The notes below the pieces were generated by a model. It was not told the origin of the DNA, searched no databases, and saw nothing but the letters and a program-made list of their open reading frames with translations. From Rhodosporidiobolus odoratus (Eukaryota > Basidiomycota > Microbotryomycetes > Sporidiobolales > Sporidiobolaceae): a stretch of 64,000 nucleotides of DNA. How positions within the stretch are numbered: the first letter of the stretch is position 1; the number at the start of each line of letters is the position of its first letter. Shown piece by piece: positions 12,173 through 24,400 of the stretch. Made by a program: the position numbers and the translations under genes. Location of the stretch: the NCBI GenBank assembly GCA_034387635.1, contig JAOANU010000002.1, forward strand, positions 1,612,001 to 1,676,000. Reading direction: 5' to 3'.

Positions 12173-12775
12173 TGGTAAGGTGACGCGTTTTCCGGTGCTG
12201 ACTCGCAGTCAGTCAGACCCAAGTCAGACCTCTCATATGTGCGCAGCGTCAATACTGCGACACCCGCGAGAGTCAACTTTGAGGCAGGCAGTTTGTTCCA
12301 TTCAGCGCCACCGTACTGCGCGCCTGCGAACGGATCGAGCGTTCAACTTGACGCAGATGCTGAACAGCTGAACAGCATTGTCAGCGTCTCCCGCTGATGA
12401 ACAGGCTGCCCAGCATGCAGCCCAAAGCCAAGTTGCCGAATTGAGAAGGTCAAAGTTGCCCGCCGTTCTTGCTCGTCGTCATTCCGGCCTGGACTCTTGT
12501 TTTCTGTTCGGTCTTTCGTCACCGGTTCGACGTTCCATCTTTTGACGTCCTTGTCGATCACCACCTGACACGCAGCTGCCAAGGTCCTGCCTCCTCTGCA
12601 TTGCCTTCCCACCTCACAGAACCGCACCGCACCGCAGCCCGACCTCGCTACTTTCTGTCTCTCTCTCTTTCACTTTCCTGCTCCCGCGCAAACCCGCACC
12701 CACCCTGCTCGGCCCTCTCGCAGCCCACGTGCACCAGCCTACCTCCAACGCTTCATCAAGACGTAACAACGAGAA

Positions 12776-14704
12776 ATGGGTCTCTTCCACAAGAACAAGA
12801 CCACCTCCCCCTCCGGTTTCTTCACCGCTGACTCCTCCGACGAAGAGTCCGCCAACCGTCGTACTTCCACCTCTTCTTCCGCCAGGAGGTCTTCGAGCAG
12901 ACCGAGGAAGAGTGTTGATTCCACTTCCGCTGCTGCGAGACGCAGCGTCGATACTCCTTCTTCGCCCACTACCGCCAGCACTGGCGACGGGAATGGGAAG
13001 ACGGGCGCAGCTGCTGCGGCCGCAGGAGCGGTAGCTGGCAAGGTTGAAGAGAGGAGGGAGGAGAAGCGCGAGAACAACACCGCTGGTACCGGCTCTGGCA
13101 TCACCGGTGCAGGGAGCAGGAGCGTCGATCAATCTAGGTCGCAGGTGCCTCTCCCCGCCGCTGGCGCCAACCCGTCGACAAACGAACCGCGTGACTTCAA
13201 CCTCAACGTCGACAAGTCTGGCGTGGCTGGACCGAGGAACTCTTCCCTCGCCTCCTCCGCTGCAGGTACAGCTGTCGGTGGTCAGACTTTCCATGAGCAT
13301 GCCCGTCCTCCCGCGGCCGGCACTGGTAGTGGACACGGTCACAAGCTGGCAAAGGATGCGATTCTGAACGTCGAAGAGGCAAAGAGGGCGGAGCATGATC
13401 ACCAATATTTGGAGGCGGTTGTTCGTGCGTTTATTTCTCTCTCGCTCTTTGATTTCTTTCCTGGAGTCTTACCCTCCCGAGTATGGAAGTTGACATTGTC
13501 TCCGATTGCTTTCTCGCAGATGAACGCCACCACATTCACGAGGTTGAGGAGATTGAGCGTCACAGAGTGGTCGACCGTCACGGTGCGTTTTCTCCCCGTC
13601 TCGCTCCTTAATCTTCTTGCCAGATTACAGTAAGCTAACGATTCCGTGCCGACAGTTCACCACGTTCAGCACCACGTCCAGCCTCTCCTCGATGAGCGCC
13701 ACCTCGAGGTCGTGCACTCTTACCGCGAAGTGCCCGTCAGCCATATCGAGGGTGCGTTTCCCTGTCTCGATCAGCTTACAGCTTAGGAGCTAACGCGCAT
13801 TATGATATCTTTGAGCAGAGTCGCACGCTGCGACCGGCGCCGACCGCGCTCTTCTCGCTCGCCTTAACGCTCAGTCCGCTAGTACCTACACTGTTGTCCC
13901 GCACGAGCGTGTCAGGCTCGACAAGGGCGAGACTCAAGTTCACGAGAACGTGATTCACCACTACGTGAGTAAACCCTGATTTTTCTCCGAAACTCCCGCT
14001 ATCAGTCTGACTGACGATTTGTCGCTTGCTCGCTCCATGCAGCACACGATCGTCATGCCCGTCTGGCAACGCGACCTTCACGAATTCTACCGCCTCAACA
14101 GTGATTTCTCCCCCTCCACCGTCATTCCCTCGGCCGGTGCCACCCCCGCTCCTTACGGCGGCGCAGCGGTTCAACCGGGTGGTCCGTCCATGGTTAAGCC
14201 TCCCCAGGCGAGGGAGGGATACAAGTATGTTCCGGATGAGAGGGGCGCGACGTATGAGGTTGAGTTTGTTAACAGGGAACCGGTTGGAGCTGAGAAGGTT
14301 GCGTGAGTTGGGGGTTTCCCCTTTCTCTCTTTGTGGCCCTCCCCTCTTTCTTTCTGTCTTTTCCGCATCGCTCTCAGCATCTTCTGACCCCGTTTACGTT
14401 CGATCTATGCGCACTGACACCTTGCTTTCTTTCTCTCTATACTCTCTGTAGCCACCACCACCACCAACACCACTCGACCCATTCCTCCCAATCTCGCCAG
14501 CCTCACCAATTTGCTTCGTCCTCTATCGTCTCAGGCGACGCTCCCTCGGCTCACGAGCACTACCCCTCAGGAGCACATGGACTTCCGATCCGCGAGGCAA
14601 CTGGGTTGAAGGGCGCTTCGGGCGTTGCTGCGGCCGCACAAGACGAAGATGAGCGTTTGAACGGAATCGACAGAGGTGTGCAGGAGCTTGGCGTGGCTCG
14701 TTAA
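12776..14704 (+). CDS. His-rich conserved fungal protein (allergen-like/stress-type)
   Basis: Six exons: 12776-13424, 13520-13582, 13656-13751, 13819-13964, 14043-14302 and 14452-14704, all with clean GT/AG sites and continuous phase. The first 200 residues are Ser/Ala/Gly-rich with basic patches. The conserved core is dense in His and charged residues: HERHHIHEVEEIERHR, VHHVQHHVQPLLDERHLEVV, SYREVPVSHIEE and later HENVIHHYHTIVMPVWQRDL. The HH.VQ..VQP...ER motif is typical of a fungal family sometimes labelled allergen or LEA-like; its function is unknown. The C-terminal exon opens with a His run (AHHHHQHH) and ends in TAA. There is no signal peptide and no membrane span. A soluble, stress-related role is inference. 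Confidence 0.72.
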
Positions 14705-16374
14705 AGAAGAGGATCCCCGTCTCTCTAGCCAACGATGTAGGGGAAAAGACCCTTCCCGCTTCTCGTTTCGCCTAATGATCTTCCTCTTATTTTGTTCAAT
14801 ATGTGTCCACACCAGTTCTTGCCTCTTTGGCGTCTTCCTCCTTATCGATTGTGTCGGTAGTTCTTCCCTTGTTAGTCTGTAGCGAACCAAACAAATCGGA
14901 AATTCATATGCAAGTCAGTCGGACTTTTCAAGGTGATGTTGTGCTACGGCGTCGCATCGAGAGTACATATCGTCTAGGAGCGAGTCTGAGCCATAAGACG
15001 ATCTGATTAGTCAGGTTCTCGTTCTTCTGCCTTGTGTATGGGGGGCCTGCCTCATCAGGACATGTGAGAAAGGATTGACAAGGTGGGCGTTCCGACTGGA
15101 CGGGAAAATTGATTGCAGTACGAGCAGAGATGAGCACACTGAGGTTCATGCCGATATTGAGCTTTCACCCCACTCCTTCCTATTCAGCCTCGGCCAAGGT
15201 ACATCCACTGCCGAGCGCCCTTGGCAAAGTCTCCAGCCTAACCTGTACCGGGCCCCTCTGGTATGTTTTCTTCGCCGACGTCTGGAGAAGGATTTGCGAG
15301 GTAGCTTGCTGGGAGCCCGTACTTCTTGGAGACTACTTCGAAGAGCGAGGCGGCGGCGGGAAATGATGCAGAGGGGTGTAGGAAGCACAGGATGGTGGAG
15401 AAGAAGAGGAGGACGGTGCGAAGAGATGGTAATAGCTGGCAATGTAGCCAGTAGAGGGCGCCTGGACCAATCCGAAAGCAGGTAGATGAGAAGGAGAAGA
15501 TATGGAACCTGCTGCATAGCCCATCCTGCAAAGACTTCCTGACTCAGTTGATTCCTCCAGTGTAGTCTAGGTCTAGGTCAGCTGGGTTTTCCCTTGACCA
15601 CATAGGAAGTACGGCACTCACAACGTGTCGTTCCGTCGCAGTTCAATCCTCCGTAGCCGCTACCGCCGCCTCATCAGAAGAGGAAGACGATCGTCCGAAC
15701 GCCGGAGAAGATATAGCGAAATGGGACGAGTTGGAGGCGAAAAAGCGGGCGATATTACAGACACGCGCGAAGAGCCGAGCAAATCGTAGGTATATGAGAG
15801 AGGTGCTTAAGCGGAAGCGGCGGGAGCCGAGTAAGTTGGAGGAGGAGGGAAAGGAGGTGAGGAAAGGAGGTGAGGAAAGGAGGTGAGGAAAGGCGGTCGA
15901 GGCGCTCAGAGGAGGAAGAAGCGGTCAAATGGTGACAGGTCGGGTGGGGAGACATTGTATCAAGTTTAGCAACTGTAAATTTGTCGAGTCAAAGTATGAG
16001 AACGATGGAAGAAAGCGGTGAGCGAACGATGGTGACGCGTCACCGTTGACGACTTGCCGACGAGGAATTTAAAATGGCCAAGTCGAGATGCCTTACAGAT
16101 AAGAGACTACAAACTGCTGATATTACCAAAGGTTATCCATTCTCATCGAGAGAGGTCCCAGTTTACGCTGATTCCACTGCACACACAGTAACTAGTGCTG
16201 CTGAGGTCTCGCTCAGAGCTCTCGCTGTTCCCGCATCGTGCACCTATTCAATCTCGCGCTGCCTCCAATCCCGATTTGCCCACCTCGCTCAATCCTCCGA
16301 GTCCTTCACCAAACATCTCGAGTCTTCCCTCTCTCGGCTCAAGCTACCTTCAAGAGTCTCACGGCAGCGCAGTG
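14705..16374. other. Interval without a resolved gene; one candidate terminal exon
   Basis: On the plus strand a splice acceptor (CCGTCGCAG at 15633-15641) is followed by an open stretch 15642-15886, ending in TGA, that encodes an acidic then Lys/Arg-rich tail (ASSEEEDDRPNAGED, AKKRAILQTRAKSRANRR). It looks like a real last exon, but no convincing upstream exon was found. On the minus strand 15150-15525 has an acceptor and a Ser/Pro-rich frame (including KYGLPASYLANPSPDVGEEN) that could be an exon of a small unknown gene. The two overlap the same locus and neither is secure. A short 13-base tandem (AAAGGAGGTGAGG, three copies) lies at about 15850-15890. Confidence 0.35.
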
Positions 16375-18881
16375 ATGGGAGAACCAGAACCGGTGCGTGT
16401 CACTCGCAGCCGCCTTACCTCACTTGCTCATCCTTTCTCTTCACTTCAGATCGAGCCGCAGCGAGGTACCAAGCGTCGAGCAGAAGACAACGTAGAAGAG
16501 GAACAGGCCTCGCGTAGGGTCTTTGCGGTGGGTTTGGGATACTCACTCCATCTAGTTCGACTCGCTGACCCGGTAGCATTGTCACTCAACAGCCGGAATC
16601 CCCCTCGAGAAGCAGCCCGCCTACTGCAACCGAATCACGTATAACTATCGCCGAAGTAAACCGTATCCGCGACATTGTCAAAGCCAAGATACCCCCTCTC
16701 CCGTACAGAGCCGTTCCAACTCTCGCAGAGAAACGGGCTAACAAACCCGCCGGTTCCTCCTTCTCCACCCGGTCCATCAAAGCCGCCGACATCCGCACAG
16801 GGTCCTGGCGCCTTTCGTCGACGCGCCGTCTTCCTGAAGGAGTTATTCCTGCCGTTCTCTCTGCCAGCGACAAGTTGCTGGCCCGGCTCGCCGCGGCAGC
16901 AGGAGACGCTATCGTCGGGGGAAATCACATACCCGGCGTTTACAGACATCTCAACTCCGACTACAGCGACGAGAAAGGATTGGAGCGCAACTTGATCTAC
17001 GCCTTGGAGCCTCTCGGGACGGCTCTGAACGGCGTGGCCGCGCTGCACCCACGCCTTGGCACGACTTGGGAAGTTCGCACCGACCTTGTCGCGTGGGAGA
17101 CCACGGAGACCGATATCACAATCTCTCCTTCCATAACTGAACCAGATTGTTACACGGGGGTTCTCATGGAGCTGAAGAAGAAGAAGGTTAAGGAGCTTCA
17201 CAAGGAGCTGTACGCCGACAAAGCGTTCCCGTATGTTGGATTTCCCGGTGGAGATGTTAAGACCGCTCAAGCGTATAACGGGACGGGCTGGGAACCACTG
17301 GGGCTGAAAAGAACAGCTATTTTCCAGGTGCGTTCCTCGTCGTCGTTTCTCTGCTTCCCCCTACGTTCCCGAATCAGTCACGGAGCTAGCTGTGCGGGCA
17401 GCGACCTCGCGCTGAACTATCTTACTGCAGATTCACTCCATCCTCTCCACAAAGAAAGCTCGTCTCCTTCGCGTCCACGAGTCTCGCTCCGCTGCATCGG
17501 TCTCTCTGGTCGTCGCAGACGGATCAGACTTCTTTGTCGTCTTCTCCTGGTCGACAACAGGCAGCAAAGGTACTCTACATCACCTGGCAACGTCGGAGCT
17601 CTACCACCTGTCCGACAACCCCAAGTCCGACAATGTTTCCCTGCGCGAGATCTGCTTCGCACTCGCTCTCTTCAATACGCGCGAGGATTTCTTGCCTGAA
17701 GGTATCAACCTCGAAGAGCACTACGGAACGCTTCCGCCATCACCGAAATCGCCTTCACGCAAGGAAGGTGAGGGCAGAGGGGAGGAAGGGACGGGAGGAT
17801 CCGAGGATCCGGAAGCGCCCGGCGGCGGAGATCTGGCGGAACCGAACAATCAGGGCAGGAGGATCACGCGAGGGTCTTCGGGGAAGAGAGGCGGACAGAC
17901 GAGGCAGATGTCAGAGTGGTCCGACGAGGACACATCACCCGATAAGGTGCGTGTTCTGTTTTTCTTTGGTGCCTGATCTTGTCCTGACTACATCTCCGTC
18001 TTTCGCAATGTTTTTGCTGATTCTCAAGCAGGCCCACTCGACTTTGAAGATCAGGGTCGTGATGCCGGGGACACTCGGCCCCATTCTGGCGCTCCGTGCT
18101 CTCTACCTGGTATGTCCTCTCCCCTCATTGGAGCGAGCTCATATCTCATCTCGCTGTGAATCGGCAGAGTCCAGAAACGACCCCTCCGCTTCGATCCGCC
18201 GCAGTCTTTGGCCATTCCACCAGCTACCCCTCGCCGCCCGACTCCTGCGGACCTCCTTCTCCTACCACCCTTCTCGAACTACGACACGAGCTTCACAAGA
18301 ACGAAGCGATTTCCGTCTACGCCGATGCGTCCTACAAGTACGCTGTGAAGATTGGCTGTGAGGTATGGGACAAGGAGGAGGACCGGAGCCTCGAGTTTGA
18401 CAACGAGGTGAAGCTCTACCCCGAAATTCATCGGAAGCAGGGTGCGGATCTTTGTCTTGTCAGGTGTCACGGGGTCTATGTGGGTAAGCATGTGTGTCTC
18501 GATTGGTTCGTGATTATTACGGAGTTTGGCGAGTCTTGCAAGTCCTGGCAGGAAGCGAAAGAGTACGCCCTTTCCCCCTTTGTTCTGTCTCGTTGTTTCG
18601 TCTCTTCTGCCTTGTGCTAACCTCGACTGTTGCTCTTGTCTTGAACCCGCAGACGCGACATTATCTCTCTCCTCCACCGCTTCCACGCCCTCGGATATTG
18701 CCACGGCGATGTTCACCCACGAAACCTCGTCATCACCCGCAAAGGCGAACTCCGGTTCATCGACCTCGGGAGGACGTTTGAGGCTACTGAGAAAGAGAGG
18801 GAGTCGGAGCTCGAGCGCCTCCTCAAGCGGCTCGATCAGGGGGACGAGGCGGAGGAAGATGAGGATGAGGATGGTTGGTGA
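16375..18881 (+). CDS. Divergent protein-kinase-like protein
   Basis: Seven exons: 16375-16392, 16450-16527, 16593-17327, 17431-17946, 18032-18109, 18168-18562 and 18653-18881. The N-terminal two thirds is unrecognised. From about residue 500 the frame carries kinase-like features: KNEAISVYADASYKYAVKIG (possible VAVK-type lysine strand), LYPEIHRKQGADLCLVRCHG, VIITEFGESC (hinge-like), then the catalytic loop CHGDVHPRNLVI with Asp and Asn in place and LRFIDLGR in the metal-binding position. The HGD..P.N + IDLG form is seen in fungal FunK1-like and small-molecule kinases rather than classical HRD/DFG kinases. The chain ends soon after in an acidic tail, so the C-lobe is short or absent. It may be active or a pseudokinase. 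The first exon is 18 nt, chosen because ATG 16375 feeds a good GTGCGT donor. Confidence 0.66.
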
Positions 18882-19873
18882 AACGGTACCTTTCCTCCTC
18901 TCTCTCGAGTCCGTCGTGTCTACTTGCCCTGTGCGCCGGGACATTTTTTGCTGACCGCTGCTGCGATTGTCCTGACGCTACCGTTGCCTTTTGCAGCCAC
19001 CTTCACACTCCCAGCCGGGAACGCGGTACCCTCCTTGCTCCATTCTGTTGCTTGTTCTCTTCTTGCATTCGCATTTTTCCCCTTCCGTTGATAGCAATCT
19101 GATTCTGTTTCTGCTTGTCTTGAGCGATTCACCTCTGTGCCCTTTCACCATCCAGCATCCTCTTTGCAATCCAGGATCCAGGATTTTCTCCCATCTTCAT
19201 TCTCATCCTCCTCGATCAGAGTGTCATTCCGGTCATTTGCGCGCAGACGGGAGCGTGGACGGGGGACCAGTACCCTCACTGAGGTCCGGTCTCGCTGGCT
19301 ACCCCCAGAGAGAAGTGCTGCAGGACCAAGCAATCCTGTTGACCCCATAGGTCGGAAGAGGCTTTCTCTCGACTTGAGCTTACACAATGTACTCGACCAT
19401 CTTGACAAGCAAGTACCCCAAGTTCAGCTCATAAGTCACGAGCTGTGTTGCAATGACATTGAACATGGGTCAAGGCTTTGCATTCCCTTCGGGAGCTTCT
19501 CAATTTCCCGTGTTGCCTTTGGCTTTCCCCTTCTCCTCGCAGGTTCGTTTCAAAGGGCCATCGCGACGTACCTCGCATGAGGAAACAAGCAGGCACGCAA
19601 ATTTTCAACAAAGTAGCTCCCGCGGCCTCGAGCACAACATGTGGAGGACGCCCTTTGATAACAGCTCAACGGACCCAAAAGAGGTAAGAGATCATGGAGG
19701 AAGATGATAGTAGTAGGATATGAGAGTTCAGTGTTTTCACCGAAATCAGGAAGGTGAGAGACGATGAAAGGGGGCGAGAGGGTAACTACTGCACGAGAAG
19801 AAAGCGAAGGAAGACGGGGCGGAGGGATCTACGACTGGGGTGTAAGAGCGAGAGGCAGGTGAAGAGGAGGTAT
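18882..19873. other. Interval with no supported gene
   Basis: Only short frames without family resemblance or consistent splice structure are seen. It contains the 3' flank of the kinase-like gene on the left and, on the right, the downstream flank of the minus-strand IDH1-like 3' fragment. Confidence 0.5.
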
Positions 19874-20023
19874 TTAAGGGATGGCTGTTGACATCGTGAA
19901 GAAGGAGTCAGCAGCTGGATCAGCCCAGGGCAAAGCTCCGAAGAGAAGTGGACACATACCTTTGATGATGGCCTGGGTGAAGTCGGTGGTCTTGGAGTTA
20001 CCGCCCATGTCAGGAGTGCGGAT
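19874..20023 (-). pseudogene. Detached 3' terminus of an IDH1-type NAD-isocitrate dehydrogenase gene
   Basis: Two joined pieces read right to left: 20023-19960 encodes [19 protein letters not shown] and two further residues, and 19884-19874 supplies the last residues and TAA after a GTATGT...CAACAG intron. A proper acceptor (GTCCGCAG) precedes the first piece at exactly the same codon as the last exon of the intact IDH1 gene (28992-29065). Protein similarity to that exon is high (about 16 of the first 20 residues) but DNA has diverged, and the intact gene lacks the extra intron. No other isocitrate dehydrogenase exon was found between 20.0 and 29.0 kb. It is therefore a terminal-exon fragment without a 5' gene, in the same orientation as IDH1 and about 9 kb downstream of it. 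Confidence 0.8.
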
Positions 20024-21481
20024 CTGCGGACAGATGGACCCGTCAGTGTACTACTCAGCAGCGTTTGAGGAAGGGAGAGGGAGAAAGGGGGAGAGAGCAG
20101 AGGGAAAACGAGGAGAAAGGGAAACTTTGCGCACATTGCGCCACGCCTTGGCACAGGCGCAGCAGGCCGCCGCCGTGCAAGGTCGCCAGGGAAAGGATGG
20201 GCGGCCAGCGAAAGTGATGAATTGAACCCCGACTCCGGGCAATCCGCGCCCTCGAGGGGAGTCAGTAGACTGTGAAGAAGCTCGGAATGCGGCACCGCAG
20301 GACACGGCGGCGAAAAGTTGGGCAGGATGTTGTAGTGAGTGGTGTGGCGGCGGTGAAAAGGCAGCTGTCGCCAACCATCGGGAACTCCTGCGACTTCTAC
20401 ACCTTGCCGTTGTCCATCGAGGCAATCGAGAACGGCTAGACGACGGCTGGGTAGGTATCGCTCAGGCCGGAGGAGTCGTTGCCGAGTTGCGATAGGTAAG
20501 GCCCGATACGCTGAAGAAGCGGTCTGAAAATTACCGCCACGGCGTACGAGGAGATAATCAGAGATGCAGCAAGCAAGAGCAACCGATTTGAGGTGAAGGG
20601 CGAGGCGGGCAGGATGCGGAGAGGGGGGGAGGTAGAGAAGGAGGGCTGCACCTCGCCCTCGAGACCTCAAACGCTGCTGCTTGCACCCGCACCACCATGC
20701 GAACCCTCCTCTCTACCTTTCCAGCCCGGCGCGCGGAAGGTTCACCCCCCTGCGGCCGCGGTAACTCCCCATCTCCTCTCTTCGTTCAACGCACCTCGTC
20801 CGGCAGTGCCTACCTCGCGCGAAGCGCGCGCGCATCCTCCTTACGCTCTTCATCACCCTTAGTACCCAGCCTCGTCCCTCAGCGGTCCGTCATCTGAGGT
20901 TCTCCCGTCGTCGGCAGACCCGCCCGACTCGCCCAAGTATGCGGGCGCAAATGGCGGGCTTTCGAACCGCGCAAGCAAGCAGCGACTTGGCGAGTGCCTG
21001 TTCAGCAGGGTGCTGCTGCGTGCAGCCCTGTACGTTGGCCTCCTGTGCGGTCGTGATGGCGTGCAGGAGGCGGTGTCGAGGACGAGGAGGGCGAGCGGAA
21101 GGTGTAACGGACAGCTCGCCGGGGCAGTCAAGGGGTCGCAGCAGGCTGTACGAGCATGTACTGGCGGGATAAAGTGCGAGCGAGTGCAGAGTCGGAACGA
21201 GAAAGGTGATTTTCTCGCCTCACCTTCCGCTCGTCGAAGCAAAGTTGACCTCTTCCTCGTTTCTCATTGCCGTTAGCCTCGTAACCCGCTACAAGTGGTT
21301 GAAATGATCACTGCAGCGGCGCACGACTCACTCGCTGCTCCGCTTGTTCTTCCATCCCGACCCTTCCCCATCCCACTCCTCCGTCTCCCTCCCAACCTCG
21401 CCAAACCTCCCTCCCGCCTCTCCCACGCCCTTTGCCGCATCGCAGGAGGGCTCGATCGGTTCCCACATCACCCAGCTGCCG
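20024..21481. other. GC-rich interval between the IDH1 3' fragment and the ubiquitin-like giant gene
   Basis: No recognised gene. A plus-strand frame about 20864-21276, opening after an AG, looks weakly coding (SPKYAGANGGLSNRASKQRL, later RVLLRAALYVGLLCGRDGV). It could be a 5' exon of the giant gene or a separate small gene, but no start codon or donor was established. A minus-strand frame at 20436-20560 has a hydrophobic run without family resemblance. Confidence 0.3.
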
Positions 21482-24400
21482 ATGCAGACCGTGCCGACGG
21501 AGTCAGCGGCGGCTGCGGCGCCAAACGAGGTGCACCTTGGGACGGAGGGGGGTGGCGCGAGCGGAGGCGCAAGGGTCGACGCGCAGGAGGAGGGATCGGC
21601 TGGAGACGTGCAGGGCAGCGCGAAGGAGGTGTCTGGGCAGGAGCAGGTCGTCAGCGAGGAGGAAAAGCAGGAGGAGGACGGCCCGCAGGAGCAGGATGAA
21701 AAGGCGGGGGATTCTGCAGCGCAGACCCCGGGTGCGTCTGCTTGCTTTCTTCTGCTCTCCCAAAGCCTGATGAAGTCTGTCTGCCTCCGCAGAGAATGCT
21801 CCCATCATCCCGCCGTCGTCTGCTCCCTCTTCATCTTCCTCCTCACCCGCCACATCCCCTCGTTCTACCTCGCACCGCGCGCCGCCCAGGTTCCGCGTAC
21901 TGAAGAAGAACACCAAGGCGCCTTCGAGCTGGTACGACCACCGGCCGGGCATCTCGTTCAGCGATAAGAACCCCCTCTCCCTTCCCGTCTACCCTCCCAT
22001 GTCGCCCTTCATCCGTCCTCCTCGCCAGCAGCGCGCGTCGAAGCAGGCGACGCCGGCGGAAGAGCTCCAGTCCACGGGCGAGGCTACTGCGGCGGCGGAG
22101 GACTTGCCGGATCGCTCGGCGTGTCCGGTGGGGAAGGACGATGAGGGGAAGGTCGAGGAGGACAAGGTCGAGGAGGTCAACGGGGCGACGGAGCAGGTCT
22201 GCGACGGGCAGGAAGTCAGTATCATGGCGGTCAAGGACGATGAGTGGACGACCGCCGCGCTTGAGGAGACCGGCGAGGAGGAGAAGGACGAGCAGATGGA
22301 GGAGCCGGAGGAAAGGGTCTCGAGCGTCGCTGCGGAGGAGCCGTCGCCGCAGAGGACGGAGGATGACGGAAGGACGAATGAGGAAGCGAGCAGCGCGATT
22401 GAGGAGGAGGACGTCACCCAGCGTGCGCTTCTTTCTTTCGCCCCTCTCGCCGCTGTACTCACGCGCGTCTTCACAGAACCGTGCTCCGTACCTGCTTCGC
22501 AACCTCACGCTCACCTCGACTTGTCTACTCCTCATCGCCGCAAGACCGCTCGTCATTGGCGAACGAAAACGCGGGAAGAGCGACGTCGTCAAGGACATGA
22601 TCAGCGCCGGCGTCAGCGCCACCGTCGGCGCGAGGAGAGGGATCTTCAGGAGCGGAGTGCGGGAGCGAAGCACGCTCGTGAGGGGCTCATCGAGATGCGG
22701 AAGGGCGAGGTGCATAGTGAGGAAGGAACGGTTTGCGAGGCAGGTGCGCGTGCTTCCTTCTTTCGCTTAGCGGCTTCCATACTGACCTCTGATGCGTCGG
22801 CTCCACAGCTGCCGACGAAGGGTATGCTGGCATTTTCGTCGTCACTTTCCCACCAGGACTCGCTCACTCACTCGCCTACTCTTACAGCTCCTCCGACCCC
22901 ACCTTCCTCCGCCAGCCAGCACCACAGATGTCGCATCACCGGACCAAGAGTCGTAAGCAACGGCAAGCCAGGGTCAAGAGGCGGCGGGACCTGCAGGCTT
23001 TTGATGGTGCGTTCCGAACAACTCCTCCTTTTTCGGATGTGAAGACTGATCCCCCATCTCTTGCTCTGGCGCAGAGCTGCTTCAGAAGATCACTACTGAG
23101 CTCGACGCGCCGAAGGCGTGCCCGCGCCCCCACTCGCCAACTCCACCCCGCTCCGCCCTTCCCTCAGCCGCTTCCGGAGGTCGCAGCCGGTCGTCAGCTC
23201 TCGCTTCTGCCGCCTCTTCTATCACCATCGGCGACTTCTCCTCGGTCTCCACCCGCTGTACCACCCCTTCACCTCGTCCTTGCAGCCCGTACGAGGACGA
23301 CGCACCGGCACTTGCTCCTGAGAAGGCCGAGGCGAGCACGTCGGGCAAGGTGACGGAGCTTGCGGAGGAGGTTGACGCAGGACACGTGGAAGATGCTTTG
23401 GAAGAGCGTGAGGAGGGCGTGTGCGAGCGCATGGGCGAGATGCAGCTGTTGATCAAGGCGGACAAGTATGTACGTTGCTTTCTTCCTTCTCTTCCTTCTT
23501 CGCAGGAGATCTGATAGACCCTGGCATGCAGAGCGCTATCTTCGTCTCGCGCTCCGCTACCGTCGGCGACCTCAAGGACAAGCTCTCGTTGGAGCGCGGC
23601 TACCCACGCGGAGAGATGAAGCTGACCTTTGGCAGGTCCATCCTCTGGGTACGCTTCTCCTCCTCTGCCTACCTCTGAAGCTCGCTGACGAACTTCTGCG
23701 CGCAGGACGATCAAGCTCCGCTCTCCTCCTGCGGCCTTACCGACTCGTCGCCTGCACCTCTCCTTCCGCGGTTGCGGCGGTACGCGGCACTACTTCAGCA
23801 GCATTGGCATTGCCGGCGCGCGCCAGACCGTCTCCGCGCGCAAACCGAGCAAGCCCAGCGGCACCGCTGTCATTGACGCGTTCGGCGTTTTCTACCGTTC
23901 GATGCTGCGCTCCCAGACCCTCCGCGGGTGTGCTCGCATCTTGCAGGAGAAAACTGAAGCTCTCCTCGGCTGGTTCCACGAGGTCGTCGCTGGGCTTCAG
24001 GACACGCAGAAACCCGGGAAGGAGGACCGCGCCGTCGAAGGCCCGCCCGTCAAGCAAGCTCACCGAGACGGCGGCATCACTCTCCCGCTCCTCGACAAGC
24101 CGATGTACGCAGCTCAGTACGTCGGCTACATGCCGCTGCTCAAGGATGGAGAGCGAAGCGAGGAACGGCGTTTCGAGACGGTCTGCAGTGGTGGCGACGG
24201 CGAGCTCTCGAGCTCGATAGCGTACGATGCGAAGCTTGCGGCGGGATTGGAGGAAACTGAACTCCGCACCAAGGCTACCGGTATGCCACATTATCTGCAC
24301 TCTCCTTTGTGAGCGGAACTGACATCTTCGTGCCCTCCAGTCGACGCCCATCCGCTCGTCCCCGTCGGTCTCGTCGAAGCCCCAGTTTCACCTGAGGAGG

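Noticed and set aside
12614..13405. 263-codon minus-strand frame
   Set aside because: Overlaps and mirrors the first exon of the His-rich gene, which has a full spliced structure.
14705..16374. Search for tRNA genes in the gene-poor gaps (also 45.6-47.8 and 62-63 kb)
   Set aside because: No cloverleaf with A- and B-box elements was recognised by eye; a covariance-model scan would be needed to exclude one.
20436..20651. Minus-strand frame with hydrophobic run considered as a further IDH1-type exon upstream of the 19874-20023 fragment
   Set aside because: No isocitrate dehydrogenase motif is present and splice sites do not connect it to the fragment.
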